Positions 1 through 8,802 are shown, counted from the first letter of the stretch. The stretch is DNA of 64,000 bases from Gp13-AA77 sp035946575 (GCA_035946575.1 DASYZG010000012.1:9141-73140), one strand, 5' to 3'. Made by a program: numbers and translations. The notes: a model not told the origin generated them from the letters alone.

Positions 1-1
1 A

Positions 2-805
2 GTTGTGGCCAACATTTCCGCCACGCCGCTGGTGGACCAGACCGGCAAGGTGATCGGGCGTCTCCTGATCTTTAACGACCTCACCGAGCGCGTGAGCCTG
101 GAAGACCAGCTCGTGCAGGCGGAGAAGCTCTCCTCGATCGGTCTGTTGGCCGCCGGGGTGGCGCACGAGGTGAACACGCCGCTGGCCGTAATCGCCTCGC
201 AGGGCCAGATGCTGCTGCGCCAGCTCCCGCCCGAGGATGCGCAGGCGCGCACGCTCGAGCGCATCGTGAAGCAGGCCTTCCGCGCCTCCGACATCGTCAA
301 CAGCCTGCTGAAATTTTCGCGGGTCAGCGGCAGCGAATTCAACGAATTGGACATCAATAGAGTTATCCAGGAAACGTTGGCGCTGGTCGAGCCGATGCTG
401 AAGGCTTCCAGGGTTTCCCTGAATCTGCAGCTCGCGCCGGACCTGCCCGCCGTCTGGGGCAACTCCGGAAAGCTGCAACAGGTGTTTATGAATCTGCTGG
501 TGAACGCCCGCGATGCCATGCCGAAGGGCGGCGAATTGACCGTTGCGACCGAGCGCGAGAACGGCTCGGTGCATGTGGAGGTCTGCGATACCGGTGTGGG
601 CATTGCGCCGGATCACCTGGGCAAGATCTTCGATCCGTTTTTCACCACCAAAGCCAAGAGCCGCGGAACGGGTCTGGGTTTGGCGGTGAGCTATGGGATT
701 ATCCGCGAGCACTCGGGCAACGTCGAAGTGGAGAGCCGGCCGGGCCACGGCAGCACCTTCCGCCTGGAATTCCCGGCTCTCCGGAAAGCTGCGCATGCCG
801 TCTAA
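2..805 (+). CDS. Sensor histidine kinase, 5' end outside window
   Basis: C-terminal part of a two-component sensor kinase; the reading frame is open to the left edge, so the sensor region is missing. The visible protein starts in the tail of a PAS/PAC domain (about residues 1-30), followed by a HisKA dimerisation helix with the phospho-acceptor His in AAGVAHEVNTPL (about residue 54). The HATPase domain has the N box (FMNLLVNARDAM), G1 (DTGVGIAP), F box (DPFFTTK) and G2 (GTGLGL). The E-x-N variant of the H box is common in NtrB-like kinases. It overlaps the next gene by 11 bases, so the two are translationally linked and very probably form a cognate pair. No transmembrane segment lies in the visible part. 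The signal sensed cannot be told. Confidence 0.93.
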   Translation, partial: VVANISATPLVDQTGKVIGRLLIFNDLTERVSLEDQLVQAEKLSSIGLLAAGVAHEVNTPLAVIASQGQMLLRQLPPEDAQARTLERIVKQAFRASDIVNSLLKFSRVSGSEFNELDINRVIQETLALVEPMLKASRVSLNLQLAPDLPAVWGNSGKLQQVFMNLLVNARDAMPKGGELTVATERENGSVHVEVCDTGVGIAPDHLGKIFDPFFTTKAKSRGTGLGLAVSYGIIREHSGNVEVESRPGHGSTFRLEFPALRKAAHAV

Positions 806-2228
806 GGGTTCCATCCTAATCATCGACGACGAGCAGGACGTCCGCGAGAGTCTGGAGGAGTTGTTGGGCTCGGAAGGCTACGCGCTTGACTCTGCGGGCA
901 CGGCCGAGGAAGGTTTGAAGCAGGCCGGCGAGCGGCCGTATGACCTGGCCCTGGTGGATGTGAACCTGCCGGATTCAAGCGGCCTCGAGGTACTCAAGGT
1001 CCTGAAGCGCGAGAGCCCCGACACCGGCGTGATCATGATCACCGCCTACGACTCCAGCCAGACCGCCTTTCAGGCTTCGAAGGAAGGCGCCGAGAGCTAC
1101 GTCACCAAGCCGTGGGACAACGACAAGCTGCTGCTCGAAGTCCAGAACCTGCTGGACCGGTCGCGGCTGCGGGCGGAGAACGCGCAGTGGCGGCGCGCTC
1201 TCAAGCAGTACGCCCTGCCGGGCATCGTGGGCAAGAGCCAGGCCATGCAGAAGGTTTTCGACCTGATCATGCAGGTCGCGCCCAGCCGCGCCACGATCCT
1301 GATTCAGGGCGAGAGCGGTACTGGAAAAGAACTGGTTGCCAAGACCATTCACGCCACCAGCCCGCGCGCCGACCGCCCCTTCGTTCCGGTCAACACCGGC
1401 TCGCTGCCCGTGGACCTGCTCGACAGCACGCTGTTTGGCCACGTCCGGGGCGCGTTCACGTCGGCTGTCGCCTCCAAGCGCGGCCTCTTCGAGGTCGCCG
1501 ACCAGGGCACCATCTTTTTTGACGAGATCGGCACCATCGGCGTCGAGACCCAGACCAAGTTGCTGCGCGTCATCCAGGAGCGCGAATTCATGCGCCTGGG
1601 CGGCACGGAGAATGTAAAAGTCGATGTGCGCATCGTGGCTGCGACCAATGTCGATCTGCGCCGGCTCGTGGCGGAAAACAAGTTCCGCGAGGACCTGTTT
1701 TATCGCCTGAATGTGATCGCCCTCACGCTGCCCCCGCTGCGCGACCGCAAGGAAGACATCCCGCTGCTGCTCGACCATTTCCTGTCGCGCTTCGCCCGCG
1801 AGAACGGTCGCGCCGAAATGCGGTTTTCCACGGAGGCGTTGAAGCTGTTGCTCGACTATGACTGGCCGGGCAACGTTCGCGAACTCGAGAACGCGGTGGA
1901 GCGCGCGGTGGTGTTGTCGTCCGGGCCCCTTCTTCAGGCCGCGCTCTTGCCCGAGCAGATCTCCCAGAACAGTGACCGTCGCCAGCGCGACGTGATCGCA
2001 GGCTTCGAGGAGCTCGACGGGCAGTCATTGTTTGACATTCTGGAAAGCTATGAGCGCGGGGTGATCGTGGAGATGCTCTCGCGAAGCAATTGGAATCAGA
2101 CCGAGGCCGCCGAGCGCCTGCGCATCCCGCTCTCGACTCTCAATCAGAAGATCAAACGCCTGCAGATCGACATCAAGCGGCGCCGGAACTCAGAACCCGC
2201 CCTGGAGCGAATCGCCGGTTCGCTGTAA
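795..2228 (+). CDS. NtrC-family sigma-54-dependent response regulator
   Basis: Transcription activator of 477 residues with the usual three parts. The receiver domain (about 5-120) has acidic residues D11/D12, the phospho-acceptor D55 in LALVDVNLP and the conserved Lys in VTKPWD. The AAA+ domain (about 145-375) has Walker A GESGTGKE, the sigma-54 contact loop GAFTSA intact, Walker B IFFDEIG and the arginine-rich FREDLFYRLNV. A Fis-type helix-turn-helix lies near the C-terminus (NQTEAAERLRIPLSTLNQKI). The start chosen is the ATG at 795, directly before the receiver; an in-frame start further upstream would only add shadow sequence inside the kinase gene. With the kinase it should switch on sigma-54 promoters, which are not identifiable here. 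Confidence 0.95.
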   Translation: MPSKGSILIIDDEQDVRESLEELLGSEGYALDSAGTAEEGLKQAGERPYDLALVDVNLPDSSGLEVLKVLKRESPDTGVIMITAYDSSQTAFQASKEGAESYVTKPWDNDKLLLEVQNLLDRSRLRAENAQWRRALKQYALPGIVGKSQAMQKVFDLIMQVAPSRATILIQGESGTGKELVAKTIHATSPRADRPFVPVNTGSLPVDLLDSTLFGHVRGAFTSAVASKRGLFEVADQGTIFFDEIGTIGVETQTKLLRVIQEREFMRLGGTENVKVDVRIVAATNVDLRRLVAENKFREDLFYRLNVIALTLPPLRDRKEDIPLLLDHFLSRFARENGRAEMRFSTEALKLLLDYDWPGNVRELENAVERAVVLSSGPLLQAALLPEQISQNSDRRQRDVIAGFEELDGQSLFDILESYERGVIVEMLSRSNWNQTEAAERLRIPLSTLNQKIKRLQIDIKRRRNSEPALERIAGSL

Positions 2229-2336
2229 GTTGTAAAAACCCACGCGCAGCGCCGTCGCCCCGCCGTAGGGGATCGATTCCGGGAACGGGTTCGATCAACG
2301 TCCCGGAGGGGCGCCGCTTTGATGCGCGATGCCCGG

Positions 2337-2789
2337 CTATTTCCCGGAGCGAACCACCGGAACAAGTTCGATCGCCGGCGGCTTGTCTGCCCGGGTTATC
2401 AGTCGAGTGTAGACCTCGAATTCCTCGGGCACAAAGAAGTGTATTTCGACTCCGAGGTCGGCCAAGTAGAGAATGTGAATGGTCGCCTGATCGCCCGAGC
2501 CCACCACGAGCAGTTGGTTCTTGTCCGACGAGCTGTTGGGCACGAGGTATCCCGGAGTAACCATGGCGACAGCCCGGGCGCCCTGTCGCAAGGTTACCGT
2601 GGGCGCGCAAGAGGAACACGGGGTGCTGTTGTATACGAAGGAGTAATCGCCCGCAGGCAGGACTGCCGCCCCCCATCGGGTGTCGCTCGGAAGCGAAAAC
2701 GTTCCTGCCCAATGCTCAGCTCTCAGCGCCCCCGCGGAGAAGAGAATCGCTAGGGCGGCGAAGGCCAGCCATAACGTATGCCTTTTCAT
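2337..2789 (-). CDS. Small exported protein, function unknown
   Basis: A 150-residue protein with a clear Sec signal peptide (MKRHTLWLAFAALAILFSAG, cleavage after ALRA about residue 25). The mature part is beta-rich, with WGAAVLPAGDYSFVY near its start and a small CSSC motif about residue 55. The ATG at 2789 is chosen because a GGAGG ribosome site lies five bases before it and the signal peptide begins there; an upstream in-frame start adds only arginine-rich junk. I recognise no named domain, although short exported proteins of this style (LPAGDY near the N-terminus) are frequent in Acidobacteriota. The gene is isolated, convergent with the response regulator. Confidence 0.75.
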   Translation of the reverse strand: MKRHTLWLAFAALAILFSAGALRAEHWAGTFSLPSDTRWGAAVLPAGDYSFVYNSTPCSSCAPTVTLRQGARAVAMVTPGYLVPNSSSDKNQLLVVGSGDQATIHILYLADLGVEIHFFVPEEFEVYTRLITRADKPPAIELVPVVRSGK

Positions 2790-2998
2790 ACCAACCTCCA
2801 TACTCTCCCGGCCGCGTAGCGGACTACGCGCCGAACCCTTAACCGGGGACAAGGGGTGGCTGAGGTCATAGAACGCCTCACCCGTATTCAGGCTTTCAGA
2901 AAACGATTCGTGTGCTCTGTGCGGTGCGTCACAGCATCCTGTGACTACGATTGAGAGGCCAGCGGGCGCTGTTCCTCGGGTGCATCAGCGGGGGTTGA

Positions 2999-3988
2999 TC
3001 AGCCGAATAGGGGCGCCAGGGCGACCGACGCAAGTCCGGCAAGGAAGAAGATGAACATCAACACCAGCAGCCGGACCGCCTCAGGACCCGCGCCGCGGAA
3101 TTCCTTCCAGACGAACACGCCCCAAATCGCCGACACCATCGTGGCGCCCTGGCCGAGCGAGTATGACGCCGCCGGTCCAACCATCTGCGCGTAAGACGAG
3201 ACGAAGTTCGAGATCGTGCCGATGCCCCAGATGATCCCGCCCAGGACGCCGAAGAAGTGCCATAGTCCGCGGCCACCAAAGTACTCGGCCATGCGCACCG
3301 GCGGACCGCTGATGGGGCGCCGCATGAAGGCGTAGTTCAGCGGAATGTTGCTCACCAGAACGCCGGCAGCGAATACCATCGCGACCGTGTAGGGTCCGAG
3401 GTGGTCTTCGCCTTTGAGCGCCTTGGCCACCAGCGGATAGAACGAGCCCATGAAGATGCCGCAGAGCAGGCTGAGCACGATGCCTTTGGATGACACGCCG
3501 CGGTCGCTCGAAAGCTTGCGGTAGGCCATGGCGTCAAGCACGATGGCAATCGCCACCAGCGCCACCCCGCCGAACAGCAGCAGCGGATTCCCCTTGGGCG
3601 TGATCAGGTAGTTTAGAATCGAGCCGATCACGAGCGCGAGCCCGATGCCGATCGGGAAGGCAACGGCGAGCCCGGCGACGGCGATGGCGGCCACGAGCAG
3701 CAGGTTCGCCAGGTTGAACACCGCTCCGCCCACAAAGGCGAGCACCATGTTCGTGGTCCCGGCTTGCGCCAGGTTGTGGAAGAAGCTCTCGGGACTGGCG
3801 GGGTCGGTACGGCCGAAAGTCAGGCCGATCAGAATCGCGCAAAGCAGAATTCCCCAGACGTAGTCCCAGTAGAAAAGTTCGAAACGCCACTTGCCGACGG
3901 CCTTTTGGGTGTTCGCCCAGCTTCCCCAGCAGAACATCGTGAGGATCATCATCGCCAGGGCGACGCCGTAAGCCTGCGGAACAAACAT
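2999..3988 (-). CDS. Ten-TM DMT-type permease, ureide permease/GRP sugar-transporter-like
   Basis: An integral membrane protein of 329 residues with about ten hydrophobic helices and almost no soluble domain. The N-terminus MILTMFCWGSWANTQK followed by WRFELFYWDYVWGI resembles the ureide-permease / glucose-ribose porter branch of the drug-metabolite transporter superfamily. Glycine-rich helices such as GLAVAFPIGIGLALVIGS and the late SLGQGATMVSAIWGVFVWKEF also fit. The likely substrate is a small polar solute (sugar, or allantoin-like); it cannot be fixed from sequence. The ATG at 3988 is preceded by GAGGTG at proper spacing; the longer reading frame has a proline/arginine-rich start and is rejected. 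No metabolic gene is coupled to it. Confidence 0.72.
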   Translation of the reverse strand: MFVPQAYGVALAMMILTMFCWGSWANTQKAVGKWRFELFYWDYVWGILLCAILIGLTFGRTDPASPESFFHNLAQAGTTNMVLAFVGGAVFNLANLLLVAAIAVAGLAVAFPIGIGLALVIGSILNYLITPKGNPLLLFGGVALVAIAIVLDAMAYRKLSSDRGVSSKGIVLSLLCGIFMGSFYPLVAKALKGEDHLGPYTVAMVFAAGVLVSNIPLNYAFMRRPISGPPVRMAEYFGGRGLWHFFGVLGGIIWGIGTISNFVSSYAQMVGPAASYSLGQGATMVSAIWGVFVWKEFRGAGPEAVRLLVLMFIFFLAGLASVALAPLFG

Positions 3989-4178
3989 GAGCACCTCGTG
4001 CGGTAAACACGGGAGTCTACATGGAGAGCGAGGGCGATGCAATGGCGCCCGAGGCTCGACCACCTGAATTTGCGAGTCCTCGGTCGGGGGTGGGCCGGGC
4101 GCGGTTCGCAGTCATCTGAGGACCAGCATTCCAGTCATTCACTGCTTTGGGTTGACCTTGGCGTGGGATGCAACGAAT

Positions 4179-4197
4179 TGCATCGCGAATCGATGCA
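4179..4197. promoter_or_regulatory. Operator-like inverted repeat upstream of the 4.2 kb membrane-protein pair
   Basis: TGCATCG and CGATGCA form a perfect 7-bp inverted repeat with a 5-base spacer, 45 bases before the GTG at 4242. It could be an operator or a short hairpin in the leader. There is no matching site elsewhere in the window, so the call rests on symmetry and position only. Confidence 0.25.
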
Positions 4198-4241
4198 TCT
4201 CCCGGCTGCATTTATCGCGGAAAAATGCTAAATTGGGCTCC

Positions 4242-4445
4242 GTGCGCAAAGCCCTGACTGCGATCGGACTGCTCTTCAGCACCGTCATCGTTCCCGTTCT
4301 GGCGATCGCCCTCGCCGTGTGGTTCATCACGCTAATGGTTCGAAACGAGCTCTTGCCCTGGTATTTCTGGGCGGCCTGCATCGGGGTCATCGTCGTGCTG
4401 CAAGTGCTGGCGAGGATCCTGACCCGCTTCGCGACCGACAAGTGA
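4242..4445 (+). CDS. Small two-helix membrane protein
   Basis: A 67-residue protein made of two hydrophobic helices (about 5-28 and 35-58) around the turn RNELLPWYFW, ending in RILTRFATDK. The start is uncertain: the GTG at 4242 gives a compact membrane protein, while an ATG at 4152 adds a cysteine-containing, non-hydrophobic extension. Its stop overlaps the start of the next gene in a GTGA arrangement, which supports it as a real gene translated together with the DUF998 protein. No named family is recognised. Confidence 0.6.
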   Translation: MRKALTAIGLLFSTVIVPVLAIALAVWFITLMVRNELLPWYFWAACIGVIVVLQVLARILTRFATDK

Positions 4446-5140
4446 CAAATCAGCCGTTACTCAATGACACCGACAACATATCAGCTTCGGCCGCGTGGGT
4501 AGCGATCGTTCTAACTGCAGTGGCCGTCCTGCTACTGGCGAGCTTGCATGTCCTGAGCCCCGAATTCAGTCCTTCGTGGCGCGTGATCAGTGAATACGCC
4601 TTCGGCCATTACGGTTGGGTGCTCTCACTGATGTTCCTGACATGGGGAGTAAGCACCTGGGCTCTGGCCGCCGCTATCTGGGAACAGCCCAGGACGAGGG
4701 CAGGCAGAGCCGGATTGGGGTTCCTGCTTCTCGCCGGGCTTGGCGAGGCCATGGCCTCGGTCTTTGACGTGAACCACGAGATCGGACACGGTGTCGCCGG
4801 ATTGTTCGGAGTTCTGGGCCTTCCGGTTGCGGCGCTGCTGATCACGGTAAGCCTGGGGCATACCGAAGCCTGGGCTACGGTCAAGAGGCCGCTCCTCTGG
4901 CTGGCGCACCTCACCTGGATCAGCGTCGTGCTGCTGATGGTGACGCTGGTCCTGATGACGGTCCAGATGGCGGACGCGAATGGCGGCAAGCCGCTCCGGC
5001 ATGCGCCCAAAGCGCTGCCACCCGGAGTTATCGGGCTCGATGGCTGGGCCGACCGCCTGATTGTGATTTCGAATTGCCTGTGGGTAGTCGCCGTCGCCTG
5101 GCAGGCCATCAAACTGCGCCACCGGCAGATTCCCGCCTAA
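4442..5140 (+). CDS. DUF998 family membrane protein
   Basis: A 232-residue membrane protein with about six to seven helices. The segment LSPEFSPSWRVISEYAFGHYGW is the characteristic DUF998 signature: a short periplasmic loop with the S-E-Y motif between helices one and two. A second conserved block is DVNHEIGHGVAGLFGVLG. The GTG at 4442 overlaps the upstream stop by four bases; an ATG at 4319 would overlap the preceding gene widely in another frame. The molecular function of DUF998 proteins is not established. It converges on the glyoxalase-fold gene with a 4-base overlap. Confidence 0.8.
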   Translation: MTNQPLLNDTDNISASAAWVAIVLTAVAVLLLASLHVLSPEFSPSWRVISEYAFGHYGWVLSLMFLTWGVSTWALAAAIWEQPRTRAGRAGLGFLLLAGLGEAMASVFDVNHEIGHGVAGLFGVLGLPVAALLITVSLGHTEAWATVKRPLLWLAHLTWISVVLLMVTLVLMTVQMADANGGKPLRHAPKALPPGVIGLDGWADRLIVISNCLWVVAVAWQAIKLRHRQIPA

Positions 5141-5517
5141 GCGTGCTCAGGGCCGAAGACGGAGAGGCCGTGACCGTGGGGATCGCGAAAATTGGCAGCC
5201 CACATCGGTCCGGAAACCACGCGCGGCCCAATAGTGAATTTCACACCTCGCGCGCGCAGCGCCTCGTACGCGGCGCGCACGTCGGGAACCGAGAACACGA
5301 CTTCCGTCGCTCCCGCCGCCGCGCCGCCAGTGGCGCGCGCGAGAGCCTCGCTCAACACGAGAGTCGCGCCGGCCGTGCCCAGAAAAGCGAATCCCTCAAA
5401 CGACGACGTCATGCTGAGCCCGAGCTTGTCGCGATAGAACTCCACCGCGCGCTTCACGTCTTTCACGCCGAGCATGATCACGCCAATTTGCGACAGCTTG
5501 AATTCGGAATCCAGCAT
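5137..5517 (-). CDS. VOC (glyoxalase/bleomycin-resistance) family protein
   Basis: A 126-residue protein of the vicinal-oxygen-chelate fold, with two beta-alpha-beta-beta-beta halves. The first half runs IGVIMLGVKDVKRAVEFYRDKLG, and the second ends in FRDPHGHGLSVFGPEHA, where D-P-x-G-N/H is typical. The family includes glyoxalase I, dioxygenases and antibiotic-binding proteins; the substrate is not predictable here. The ATG at 5517 has a near-perfect ribosome site (GGAAGGAGG) four bases before it. The same frame remains open another 85 codons upstream to an ATG at 5772, so a longer 211-residue form is possible (see the separate entry). Confidence 0.85.
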   Translation of the reverse strand: MLDSEFKLSQIGVIMLGVKDVKRAVEFYRDKLGLSMTSSFEGFAFLGTAGATLVLSEALARATGGAAAGATEVVFSVPDVRAAYEALRARGVKFTIGPRVVSGPMWAANFRDPHGHGLSVFGPEHA

Positions 5518-5772
5518 GCGGCCTCCTTCCCGGGAATGGGCGGTCAGGTGTCCAAACCCTGACGTGGGAATACTATCTAGACCCCTCTTCGCTTGATCCA
5601 ACATCCTGAGGGTGGCTTCGACCTCGTCTCGCGGCAATCGACCCCTTTGCAGGTCTTGAAGAACTAGCTCCCGTTCGTCTGAGAGTATCTGGTAAGCGTC
5701 TTCCCGATGCCCATGATTTACCATGTTCGTCAGGTAATCGATCAACTTCTGGGTGGGGTCCTGCTGGCTCAT
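5518..5772 (-). other. Open 85-codon extension in frame with the VOC gene
   Basis: In frame with the VOC gene and without a stop, this stretch would encode a charged helical segment beginning MSQQDPTQKLIDYLTNMV and ending in AHSREGGR. Its composition (E, D, L, R rich, few low-complexity runs) looks like real protein. A weak ribosome site (AGAGGG) precedes the ATG at 5772. It may be an N-terminal domain of a long VOC form, the remains of a small upstream gene that lost its stop, or chance. The strong internal ribosome site at 5517 favours at least a short form being made. Confidence 0.4.
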
Positions 5773-5889
5773 TTAAGCTGCCCTCTGTTCGCAACAATCT
5801 GGATTCTCAGAGCCATCAAAGGGTCCGAGTGCCCGCCCTTGGGTGCGCACTATCGAATCGCCCTGCCCCGGGTCTCCGCTCGGGGGCCC

Positions 5890-6783
5890 TCAGTACTCCC
5901 TCACTCGCACCTTCGCCAATTCTTCCAGAAGAGTCACGACGGCGGCGTAATCGAGTTCTCCTTTGCCCTGCGCCTTGGCGGCACCGTAGACCTCTTTGAC
6001 GGCCGCGGCCGCGGGCATGGGGACATTCTGCGCGTACGCGCTCTCCATCGCCAGCGTGAGGTCCTTGTGCATGAGCTTCAGCGGGAAATACGGTGTGAAG
6101 TCGCCTTTGAAGATGAACGGCGCTTTGAAATCAGTGAGCGCGGCGCGCGCCATGCTTCCCTGGACCACTTCCATCATGGTCTGCGGCTTCACACCCGCCT
6201 TGGCAGCCAGCACGAAGCCCTCGCAGAAGATCTCGACGATCGTCGACTGAATCACGTTCTGCGCGAGCTTGGCCGCCAGACCCAGCCCGTGCGTTCCGCA
6301 GTAGATGTGCTTCTTGCCCATTACCTGCAGCACCGGCAGGGCGCGATCGAAGGCCTCGCGATCGCCGCCGATCATGTACGTCAGCTCGCCCTTGATCGCC
6401 ATATGCTTGCTGCCGGTCACCGGCGCGTCGAGCCAGTTCGCGCCCTGGCCCGCGACCTTACAGGCGAATTTGCGGCTGGCGACGGGGCTGATCGTGCTCG
6501 AGTCGATGACGATGGCGCCCGATTTGAGCGTACCGAGGATGCCGTTCTGGCCCAGGACCACTTCCTCCACCGCGGCCGTGTCGCTCACGATGGAGATTAC
6601 GAAGTCCGCCTGAGCGGCGGCCTCGCCGGGAGTCGCGGCAACCCTTGCGCCCGCCTCCTTCAGAGGCGCGGCCTTCTCCGGGGTGCGATTGAAGACGGTC
6701 ACGGAATGACCGGCTTTTACGAGGTTCAGGGCCATGGGCTGGCCCATAATGCCGAGTCCGATGAATCCGATGGAAGACGCCAC
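5890..6783 (-). CDS. NAD(P)-dependent beta-hydroxyacid dehydrogenase (GarR / 3-hydroxyisobutyrate dehydrogenase type)
   Basis: A 297-residue oxidoreductase. It opens with a Rossmann fold GFIGLGIMGQPMALNLVKAG, then FNRTPEK, which suits NADP(H) through the Arg after strand two. The substrate-binding DSSTISP block and the catalytic-Lys region GLGLAAKLAQNVI follow. The C-terminal helical domain includes FPLKLMHKDLTLAM. The family covers tartronate semialdehyde reductase (garR), 3-hydroxyisobutyrate dehydrogenase and succinic semialdehyde reductases. It lies divergently beside a sugar-acid dehydratase, which makes a role in sugar-acid or glycerate metabolism plausible. The exact substrate is uncertain, so no symbol is given. 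Confidence 0.88.
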   Translation of the reverse strand: MASSIGFIGLGIMGQPMALNLVKAGHSVTVFNRTPEKAAPLKEAGARVAATPGEAAAQADFVISIVSDTAAVEEVVLGQNGILGTLKSGAIVIDSSTISPVASRKFACKVAGQGANWLDAPVTGSKHMAIKGELTYMIGGDREAFDRALPVLQVMGKKHIYCGTHGLGLAAKLAQNVIQSTIVEIFCEGFVLAAKAGVKPQTMMEVVQGSMARAALTDFKAPFIFKGDFTPYFPLKLMHKDLTLAMESAYAQNVPMPAAAAVKEVYGAAKAQGKGELDYAAVVTLLEELAKVRVREY

Positions 6784-6866
6784 GGTTCGCTCCCTTCCGA
6801 GGTTCGTTTTGACAAGCTTCTATTGTAGAGGACTTGGCAGCGCTCGGCGAGGAGCAGGACGCGAAT

Positions 6867-7016
6867 TGGCGAAGTGACGAGTGAAAGGGGCGAGTGGCAA
6901 GGGGTCCCGCAGTATGCTGCCGATTCGTCCGCGTTCTTCTCCTCTGGCCTCTGGCTCACCACTCGTCACGAAGCCATGCCACTTGTCACTCGCCACTGGC
7001 CACTCGTCACTTGTAT
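6867..7016. repeat. Degenerate short repeats in the divergent 6.8-7.0 kb promoter region
   Basis: The spacer between the divergent reductase and dehydratase contains several variants of CACTCGTCAC and CACTTGTCAC, mostly near 6958-7015. At about 6874 there is an inverted copy, GTGACGAGTG. Ten-base words repeated with one or two changes suggest a slipped or recombining intergenic repeat rather than an operator array. Any promoter for the two genes must lie within or beside it; I see no convincing -35/-10 pair. Confidence 0.5.
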
Positions 7017-7050
7017 GATGGCTTGTTGACCGTCCATTGGAGGCGAATCT

Positions 7051-8802
7051 ATGGCAGAACAATCCAAGCAAACAGTTCAACCGGGCCAACCCGCCCAATC
7101 CGGCCAATCCGGTAACGGAGCTGGCTCGCTGCGCAGCCGCCAGTGGTTCGGCAGCGACAATCTACAGAACATGTCCAACCGCGCCTACCTGCGCGCCGAA
7201 GGATTCACCGGCCACGCTTTCGACGGGCGTCCTGTCATCGGCATCTGCAACTCTTGGAGCGAGCTGACGACGTGCAACGCGCATCTGCGACAGGTGGCCG
7301 AGGCGGTGAAGCGCGGCGTGTGGGCGGCGGGCGGATTCCCGCTCGAGTTCCCCACCATCTCGCTTGGTGAAGTGCTCATGAAGCCGACCACCATGCTCTA
7401 TCGCAATTTGATGGCGATGGACGTGGAGGAGTGCATCCGCGCTTATCCCATGGACGCGGTCGTGCTGCTCTGCGGGTGCGACAAGACCACGCCCGCGCAG
7501 TTGATGGGCGCCGCCAGCGCCGGCGTTCCCGCGCTCATGGTGACGGGCGGACCGATGCTGCGCGGCATGTATCGCGGCGAAGCGCTCGGCTCCGGCACCG
7601 ACTCACGGAAATTCTGGGCGGAGAAGCGCGCCGGACGACTGACCGACGAGGAGTGGTGCGAGTTCGAAAGCTGCATCAGCCGCAGCGCCGGACACTGCAT
7701 GGTGATGGGCACCGCGTCGACCATGACGAGCGTCGTGGAAGCACTGGGCATGACGCTGACTGGCTGTGCCAATATTCCCGCCGCCGATTCGCATCGCATG
7801 TCGATCGCCGAAGAGAGCGGACGCCGCGCCGTGGCCATGGCGCGAGAGGATCTGACGCCGGCGAAGGTACTCACCCGCGAGGCCTTCGAGAACGCCATTC
7901 GCGTCAACATGGCGATCGGCGGCTCCACCAACGCCATCATCCATCTTGTGGCGATTGCCGGGCGGGTGGGTATCAACCTGCCGCTTGAGCTGTTCGACGA
8001 AATCTCGCGCGGTACGCCGTTCATCACCAACGTGCGCCCGTCGGGCGAAATGCTGATGGAGGACATGTATTACGCCGGCGGCCTGCCGGCGGTGATGAAG
8101 GAACTCGAGCCGCTGCTGCATCTTAACGCGCTCACCGTGACCGGCAAAACCATCGGCGAGAACATCACGGGCGCGCGCTGCTTCGACCGCAATGTGATCC
8201 GCGCGGTGAAGGAACCCTTGAATGCCGAGGGTGGCACGGTCGTGCTGAAAGGGAACCTCGCGCCTAACGGCGCCGTGATCAAGCAAACCGCCGCTTCGCC
8301 GCATCTGCTAAAGCACAAGGGCCGCGCGGTGGTCTTCGAAAGCTACCAGGACTTGTGGTCGCGCATCGACGATCCGAAGCTCGATGTGGATGAAAACTCG
8401 GTACTGGTGATGAAGAATGGCGGGCCCAAAGGCGCGCCCGGCATGCCCGAGTGGGGCGACATGCCGGTTCCCAAAAAGCTGCTGGAAGCGGGCGTGGACG
8501 ACATGGTCCGCCTCAGCGACGCCCGCATGAGCGGCACAGCGTACGGCACCGTGGTGCTGCACGTTTCGCCGGAGTCGGCCGTCGGCGGCCCGCTGGCGAT
8601 CGTCCGGAACGGCGACGAGATCGAGCTCGACGTGCATGGACGCAGGCTCGAACTGCTCGTGCCGCAAAGCGAAATCGAGAAACGGCGCGCGGCATGGCGC
8701 CCGCCCGCGCCGCACTATCAGCGCGGCTACGGACGGATGTACCTGGAGCACGTCCTGCAGGCGCATCAGGGCTGCGACTTCGATTATCTGCGGCCGGTGT
8801 AA
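7051..8802 (+). CDS. IlvD/Edd-family sugar-acid dehydratase (L-arabonate dehydratase type)
   Basis: A 583-residue iron-sulfur dehydratase. CNAHL (C75), CGCDKTTPA (C143, with Lys K145) and C216 before MVMGTAS have the 68- and 73-residue spacing of the [2Fe-2S] ligands of L-arabonate dehydratase. The catalytic Ser region MSGTAYGT is also present. The TTPA form after CDK and the C-terminal sequence point to the pentonate/hexonate branch rather than to dihydroxyacid dehydratase of branched-chain synthesis, though substrate range in this family is broad. The first 25 residues (Q, G, P, S rich) are disordered and derive from low-complexity DNA. The gene is divergent from a GarR-like reductase. It should make 2-keto-3-deoxy sugar acids from aldonates. 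Confidence 0.88.
   Translation: MAEQSKQTVQPGQPAQSGQSGNGAGSLRSRQWFGSDNLQNMSNRAYLRAEGFTGHAFDGRPVIGICNSWSELTTCNAHLRQVAEAVKRGVWAAGGFPLEFPTISLGEVLMKPTTMLYRNLMAMDVEECIRAYPMDAVVLLCGCDKTTPAQLMGAASAGVPALMVTGGPMLRGMYRGEALGSGTDSRKFWAEKRAGRLTDEEWCEFESCISRSAGHCMVMGTASTMTSVVEALGMTLTGCANIPAADSHRMSIAEESGRRAVAMAREDLTPAKVLTREAFENAIRVNMAIGGSTNAIIHLVAIAGRVGINLPLELFDEISRGTPFITNVRPSGEMLMEDMYYAGGLPAVMKELEPLLHLNALTVTGKTIGENITGARCFDRNVIRAVKEPLNAEGGTVVLKGNLAPNGAVIKQTAASPHLLKHKGRAVVFESYQDLWSRIDDPKLDVDENSVLVMKNGGPKGAPGMPEWGDMPVPKKLLEAGVDDMVRLSDARMSGTAYGTVVLHVSPESAVGGPLAIVRNGDEIELDVHGRRLELLVPQSEIEKRRAAWRPPAPHYQRGYGRMYLEHVLQAHQGCDFDYLRPV

Noticed and set aside
975..1778. A 267-codon minus-strand frame inside the NtrC-family regulator
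   Set aside because: It is entirely covered by an intact AAA+ domain on the plus strand.
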